Position numbers and translations under genes: made by a program | Shown here: in pieces, positions 63,459 through 64,000 of the stretch | Layout: each line of letters opens with the position of its first letter | Position numbering within the stretch: the first letter of the stretch is position 1 | The notes under the pieces: generated by a model | What the model was told of the DNA's origin: nothing | Seen by the model: the letters and a program-made list of their open reading frames with translations, nothing else | The model's database searches: none | NCBI RefSeq assembly: GCF_001050155.1 | Contig: NZ_LFVY01000001.1 | Coordinates: 62,001-126,000 of the forward strand | Reading direction: 5' to 3' | Source of the DNA: Nitratireductor soli | Lineage (GTDB): Bacteria; Pseudomonadota; Alphaproteobacteria; Rhizobiales; Rhizobiaceae | Length of the DNA: 64,000 nucleotides

Positions 63459-63483
63459 CAATCGATTGCTTGATCGATTTGAT
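63459..63483 (+). promoter_or_regulatory. Possible ArsR operator
   Basis: CAATCGATTG is a perfect palindrome and ATCGATT is repeated 12 bases later, giving an A/T-rich ~25-base site 19 bases before the ArsR-type start. It is a plausible autoregulatory site; no exact consensus was matched. Confidence 0.35.
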
Positions 63484-63501
63484 CATGTTACGGTTTCGCC
63501 G

Positions 63502-64000
63502 ATGACGAACTCTGACGCCCGTTTGCAGCTTTTCTCCCAATTGGCCGACATCGCCCGCGTTCTCGGGCATGCGCATCGCCTCACCTTGCTGGAGCATATC
63601 GCGCAAGGCGAACGGCCCGTGGAGCGGCTTGCCGAACTGGCGGGCCTCACCGTCGCCAACACGTCGCAGCATCTCCAGCATTTGCGGCGGGCCGGTTTCG
63701 TAGACACCCGCCGGGATGGCAAACGGGTGCTTTATCGCCTCGGCGCAGGCCCGGTCGAAGACGTGCTGGCGTCCTTGCGCAATTACGCCGAATACACGCG
63801 TGCGGAGGTCCGCGAACTGATCGCCGATCCGGCCAATGCCGGGGGGCGGCACGCTTCGATTTCCCGCGAGGAATTGCTCGACCGCCTCGCCTCGGGCGAC
63901 GTGACGCTCCTCGATGTGCGTTCAGCGGAAGAATTCGCCCTCGGGCATCTGCCCGGGGCGCTGAATATCCCGGCCGGGGAACTGGAGCAACGGCTTGCCG
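63502..64000 (+). CDS. ArsR-family regulator fused to a rhodanese domain (cut by window end)
   Basis: The visible 166 residues comprise an ArsR winged helix (about 5-95; HAHRLTLLEHIAQGERPVER, LTVANTSQHLQHLRRAGFV) and the start of a rhodanese domain (from ~130; DVTLLDVRSAEEFALGHLPG). The frame is open at the right edge, so the catalytic-loop Cys is not visible. ArsR-rhodanese fusions are linked to sulfur or thiol sensing in proteobacteria. No metal-binding CxC of classical ArsR is seen in the HTH. Confidence 0.87.
   Translation, partial: MTNSDARLQLFSQLADIARVLGHAHRLTLLEHIAQGERPVERLAELAGLTVANTSQHLQHLRRAGFVDTRRDGKRVLYRLGAGPVEDVLASLRNYAEYTRAEVRELIADPANAGGRHASISREELLDRLASGDVTLLDVRSAEEFALGHLPGALNIPAGELEQRLA

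Overview
The window is a stretch of GC-rich chromosome from an alphaproteobacterium, most likely Hyphomicrobiales (Rhizobiales) near Phyllobacteriaceae/Mesorhizobium. The reasons are: the block rplU-rpmA-GNAT-obgE-proB-proA-nadD-rsfS-rlmH-envC-ctpA-deacetylase-rppH; a ribosomal protein L21 fused to a helix-hairpin-helix tail; an F1 ATP synthase operon without F0 genes and with an Ala/Lys/Pro-rich extension on the beta subunit; a giant 1599-residue NAD-glutamate dehydrogenase; an htpX-rsmB-heparinase operon; DUF1674 and usg genes; and many rhizobial-type palindromic intergenic repeats. The species assignment is inference.

Layout. 0-16 kb: the end of a TesB thioesterase, a glnK-amtB nitrogen operon behind a sigma54-like promoter, ftsK, lolA, xthA, a cyclic-nucleotide-binding protein and an OmpR-type regulator, an L,D-transpeptidase, an AhpD-like peroxidase, and the large glutamate dehydrogenase overlapping an MFS exporter. 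16-27 kb: purH, a GNAT gene, a divergent MFS/AraC pair, a divergent NIPSNAP/TetR pair with two tandem operators, the heparinase-rsmB-htpX operon, DUF1674 (SdhAF4-like) and a secreted nuclease. 27-39 kb: a small minus-strand ORF with a perfect Shine-Dalgarno and a strong terminator, acs, usg, aldo/keto reductase/LysR, a small membrane protein, yggS, leuS-lptE, an acyltransferase and a transaldolase. 39-48 kb: priA, a VOC protein, a membrane protein, then atpHAGDC. 48-60 kb: the minus-strand rplU-to-rppH superblock for translation, ribosome maturation, proline and NAD synthesis, and septal murein hydrolysis. 60.4-64 kb: tRNA-Ser(CGA), followed by an accessory-looking segment with a broken MFS start, a short-chain dehydrogenase, a transposase scar, TetR-YciI, a LysE exporter and an ArsR-rhodanese gene that runs off the window.

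How it fits together. Most of the window is core housekeeping: nitrogen assimilation (GlnK/AmtB, GDH), energy (ATP synthase, Acs, SdhAF4-like), chromosome handling (FtsK, PriA), translation and the cell envelope. The most notable non-genic content is a set of mosaic palindromic elements made of interchangeable modules (here called alpha, beta and gamma), plus CTAG-ended palindromes, a long-arm inverted-repeat family and a heptamer array. Several abut stop codons so closely that the repeat supplies the stop codon or even the last codons, and two interrupt the atp operon. No CRISPR array, intact insertion sequence, prophage or rRNA operon was seen. No clearly new multi-gene system was identified; the best leads are the repeats, the small ORF at 27.7 kb and the scars next to tRNA-Ser.
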